A stretch of DNA of 64,000 nt from Sipunculus nudus (taxonomy: Eukaryota > Annelida > Sipuncula > Golfingiida > Sipunculidae): positions 85,340,142-85,404,141 of the forward strand of contig CM049306.1 of the NCBI GenBank assembly GCA_026874595.1, read 5' to 3'. Each line of letters begins with the position of its first letter. Position 1 is the stretch's first letter. This document shows, piece by piece, positions 60,741-64,000 of the stretch. The position numbers were made by a program, and so were the translations under genes. Under the pieces are notes generated by a model. That model had not been told where the DNA came from. It made no database searches and was given only the letters and a program-made list of their open reading frames with translations.

Positions 60741-60810
60741 ATGAGGTGCTGTGGGATTTACCTGAGATGCTTGTTATTACTCCTTACCTGGATGCCAAAT
60801 GCAGGTGGTT
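60741..60810 (+). CDS. exon B: signal-peptide coding exon
   Basis: Seen: a start codon at 60741 in the context ATCATGA (A at -3), then 23 codons, MRCCGIYLRCLLLLLTWMPN and AGG, then one leftover nucleotide and a consensus donor GTAAGT at 60811. The short basic/cysteine N-terminus, the LLLLL core and a small-residue end are a textbook signal peptide. The intron phase is 1, the same as exon A. No acceptor is needed if this is a first exon; its 5' UTR would be the GC-richer sequence just upstream. Read past the donor, the frame continues to a stop at 60837-60839, but the sharp donor makes splicing more likely. It is either the first exon of a separate gene or an alternative first exon of the same gene as exon A. 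Confidence 0.58.
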
Positions 60811-63800
60811 GTAAGTACCTTGACCTGTCTAGTGCATGAAGGTTGTATATATGTGGAATGAGAGTTTTTTTCTTGAAGATCCAGGAAGTGGGGGAAGGTT
60901 GTCATAACATTTACAGAGCCTGGTCAAGGCTAAGCCTGAGGGTGGGTTGTTGAGTCACTAAGAAATCTGAGTGCTCAGTTTACTAGTATGGCTTCATTTC
61001 AATTCTTTGATACATTCATCTGAAATTATTAATATCCAAGGTTTGGCATTATTGTCCTTAGCATGGTAATGAGCTACCACCAGTGGTACAGATTTCATGT
61101 AACTGGTCAAGACTGTAGTGTTTATCTTTCTATAATATAAAAATGTTGCTTTTCAGTGGTCAATATCTTTCACTAGCTGGGCATTTCACTTCCCATCAGG
61201 TTGGCTTATTTGTAACAGTAAGAACTTTCTGATTTACCTGTTTAAATTTTGCCTTAAAGGTGTTCATAGTTTTATCCCAGGACTTTATTAAATATACTTG
61301 AATCATTGTCACAAAATGTTTGAATAGAAAATAAGCTGGATCACAATGATCCCTTTTTTAAATTGATCAATATCAGTAGCAATATTGGACCCATGCTTGA
61401 TAGGATCATGATAATTAAAACACAACACATCCTCTGATAAGACAGGGAGATAATGAAAGATTGTCAAACTTTTTCAGGGACACACTGCCAGAGATGAATA
61501 TATAATCCAGCTATCTTTATAAATGGTCAAGTTAGTGAGAGTTGTGTAATGAAAGGAGGACAGATGGATAACCAGTATCACCAGAAGATACAGTCATTAT
61601 GAACAACCCTTAAAGATGATCTGATCAATAATAAAGGAAGTCAGAGGATGTAATCAGTGATTTTATACTTGTGAAAAAACATTCAACTTGCTTTATAATC
61701 CTCTGTTTACATAAAGTCTCTAGATACAGAAAGCTAGCTGCTACAGTGTGGGAGAAAGGTACAGAACAAGTAAATAGAATCATGTAGTTTTAGACAAATG
61801 GGCAACTTTAGTTCTAAGTGTTATGTACAAGTGTATAAGTAATATGTGTATAAATGTGAATTGCAATGAAGCTCAGCATGTCATTTATGAAATCATATAG
61901 CATAAAAAGAGTTTCTAATGCTCAAAGGGTAATTTAAAATAAGTCTGGGATCACGTTTGTGTAGACTCCTTTGGTACACATATACTTGAGCTTATGAGCT
62001 GCTATCTAACATAAACAGTAAAACAGTCGGCCTTTTTCTGATTATGTTGACAGGGAAGCCAAACAGATAGCTATCCATCCCTGTAGCTATGATATACAGA
62101 AGATGACTATCATCAACATGGGCTGTAGGTGTTGAGATGTGTACGAAAAGTGTAAAATACTGTCAAGGTAACAATAGCAACAGTTTGCTGTGAGGGATAG
62201 CTTGGACAGGCAGATCATAGACTGTAATGCCCATATTTTCTGTGACCACTGTGACTGCAGTAGCCTCCCAGCAGTGTGGGGTATAACCAGGTCCTGGTAA
62301 CACTTGAGAAACACTTCAGAATGCCATCCCTCTGTCTGTGTCATTTATCAGACCTGGACACAACCTGGACATGTCCATCCATTTAGGTCACTATTAGTTC
62401 ATATTTTGTCCCTTAAACAATTCAAGCTGCCACTGTTATTTCAAAACATTGCCAGGGGGTGTTACCTAAAAACATGAATAGTGACTTAGGGCATTACTTC
62501 AGCTGTGCTGACTTTCAGTCACCAGATTTATGGGTGAATGTCTTGTCTGTGAGTTAGAATAATTGCAGTTTAGCAGCTTAAAGTGTTAAAAATCTCCAGT
62601 TTAGCTTGTAGAAACCTCCAGGCTAAATATTAAGATATGGCATTTCGTTATATATTGTAACCATTCATTTTAATTATATTCATACTGTTTCCAGAATGCA
62701 TTACCCTGTCAGAAATCATTTCTGTTTATTACCTTTTTTAGACTGATGTTTCCATTCATTATCTGTCAGTAAGCATAAAACTGTGGCTCTCTGGTAACAG
62801 TAAACATTTCTGCAGTGTAGTAAAACCAAAATGTACCTGGTCCAGGCCTACAATCACCTCATCACATGATCATTATTGAAACTTGATTTATTATGTTACA
62901 GGTAACGAAAAATGTTTACTACTTAAATAAGTTAAATTAAAATGACCTTAGCTTACCTAGAATTGAAAAAAAGCAGATGTTTAAATTGGAAAAAAATACA
63001 GAAAGCTTTCCCATGATTTTCATTATTGCAGTCATACAAAATCAGTCACATGGACATTTTTATTAGTGTCTTGTTCATTTATTATGCACAGTCTTAGGGG
63101 TAAGCCCAGTTTCTGCATGACACCGTTCTTGGAAACACACATTTAAGAAATTAATGATAACATCTTAGAACTTGCAAAGGACCTTCCAACCAACCTTATG
63201 TATGTTATCAAAACTACCACCAAACAAATTTAAGTACAGTTCTTATATTCCCTTTTTGTCAAGTGGTATTCATTCAGCCCTAATAGCATCCACACTTCTG
63301 TGTTACAGGACTTAATAATCAGTTTCATTTTTTCCTTGCCATGTCTTATTTCATGTAGTCATGTTTCTTAAACATTTATTGTCCTGCTATTTTCTTTCCT
63401 CTGAAGAGAAATGTTATTCCACTTAATTACACTACTGTAAAATGGTTTGATTTTGTTCAGGTGAAATTTATTGTAATCCTGTCTATCCTGATAGTTATCG
63501 ATCTCACATGGTACCATTGTGCTTTGAATGAGATTTATAGTAACATAATGCCATGGATGATTTGTTATATTTAGCTTTTAGTTTTATGATATCGGTGCTA
63601 TATGGGCTAGGGATAATTCACTTAGTTATAATAATTATTGTTTTAACTGCAATTGAAACTTGAATAGTGGGTTTTAAAGTTCAGTACTGGCCCATTGGGG
63701 TACTAATACATCCCATTTTACAACAATATGAAAATTCTTATCAGGTCTGCTACTGATTCTTTTATTTCAGGCATCTAACCTATCATAAAAATTAAGAATC

Positions 63801-64000
63801 TTTCCTCAAGGATATAAAAATGATGCAAATTTTACCATAAAATAAGCACTTCTACATTAACAGTGAAGGTATGTTTGCTATCAGTCAAAAAGGTGTTTTT
63901 TATTAACTCATTGAACACAGCAAGGAATCCAGAAAGAATTTACTATTTATATTCCTGTGTATTCTCTCTGGGGTAGCAGGTCTGATAACATTCAGCCTCA
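60811..64000. other. non-coding stretch, probably first intron after exon B
   Basis: AT-rich with no exon bounded by splice sites that I can support. The gene body expected after exon B probably lies beyond the window. Confidence 0.45.

Overview
The window is AT-rich nuclear DNA of an animal, most likely a bivalve or related mollusc. It holds almost no continuous coding sequence and is dominated by dispersed and tandem repeats. The molluscan call rests on repeat types I recognise by eye: (GTCC)n-headed 'AGCTCAGCTGAC' elements, repeats rich in TGACCT/AGGTCA, a CR1/L2-like LINE tail ending in CTATATAAATAA plus (AAT)n, and a CpG-poor background. No database search was possible.

Gene content is sparse, and three or four places look like real exons. 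A protein-like reading frame behind a strong 3' splice site at 1218-1479 may be the terminal exon of a gene entering from the left. At 52443-52622 and 60741-60810 there are two separate plus-strand exons, each with a start codon in good context, a signal peptide and a consensus GTAAGT donor in phase 1. They could be alternative first exons of one secreted or membrane protein gene whose body lies beyond 64000. Between them, 58933-59196 is an unusually GC-rich open frame that may be a small gene or an alternative last exon.

Layout: 0-9 kb has the candidate terminal exon, a TGACCT/AGGTCA repeat, a perfect 91-bp duplication, a LINE 3' remnant (6.1-6.6 kb), a tandem AGGTCA repeat (7.2-7.75 kb) and an 'AGCTCAGCTGAC' repeat split by a 469-bp TIR element. 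12-21 kb holds a pogo/Tigger-like 1.16-kb TIR element, a second TGACCT/AGGTCA repeat, and a 4-kb repeat complex with a nested 1.4-kb TIR element. 21-43 kb is mostly featureless, with a third TGACCT/AGGTCA repeat, an array with a DR1-type motif per unit (33.7-34.3 kb), a 478-bp TIR element and a GC-rich island. 43.4-48.8 kb is the most unusual part: a 152-bp nested palindrome, then a 4.5-kb segment with inverted ends and eight copies of a 15-nt CpG-containing motif, itself carrying a nested 950-bp TIR element and a tandem repeat whose core is inverted between units. 49-64 kb looks like the 5' region and large introns of the signal-peptide gene.

I found no convincing tRNA, rRNA, CRISPR array, bacterial or viral gene. 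Most open frames over 60 codons here are chance frames or lie in repeats.
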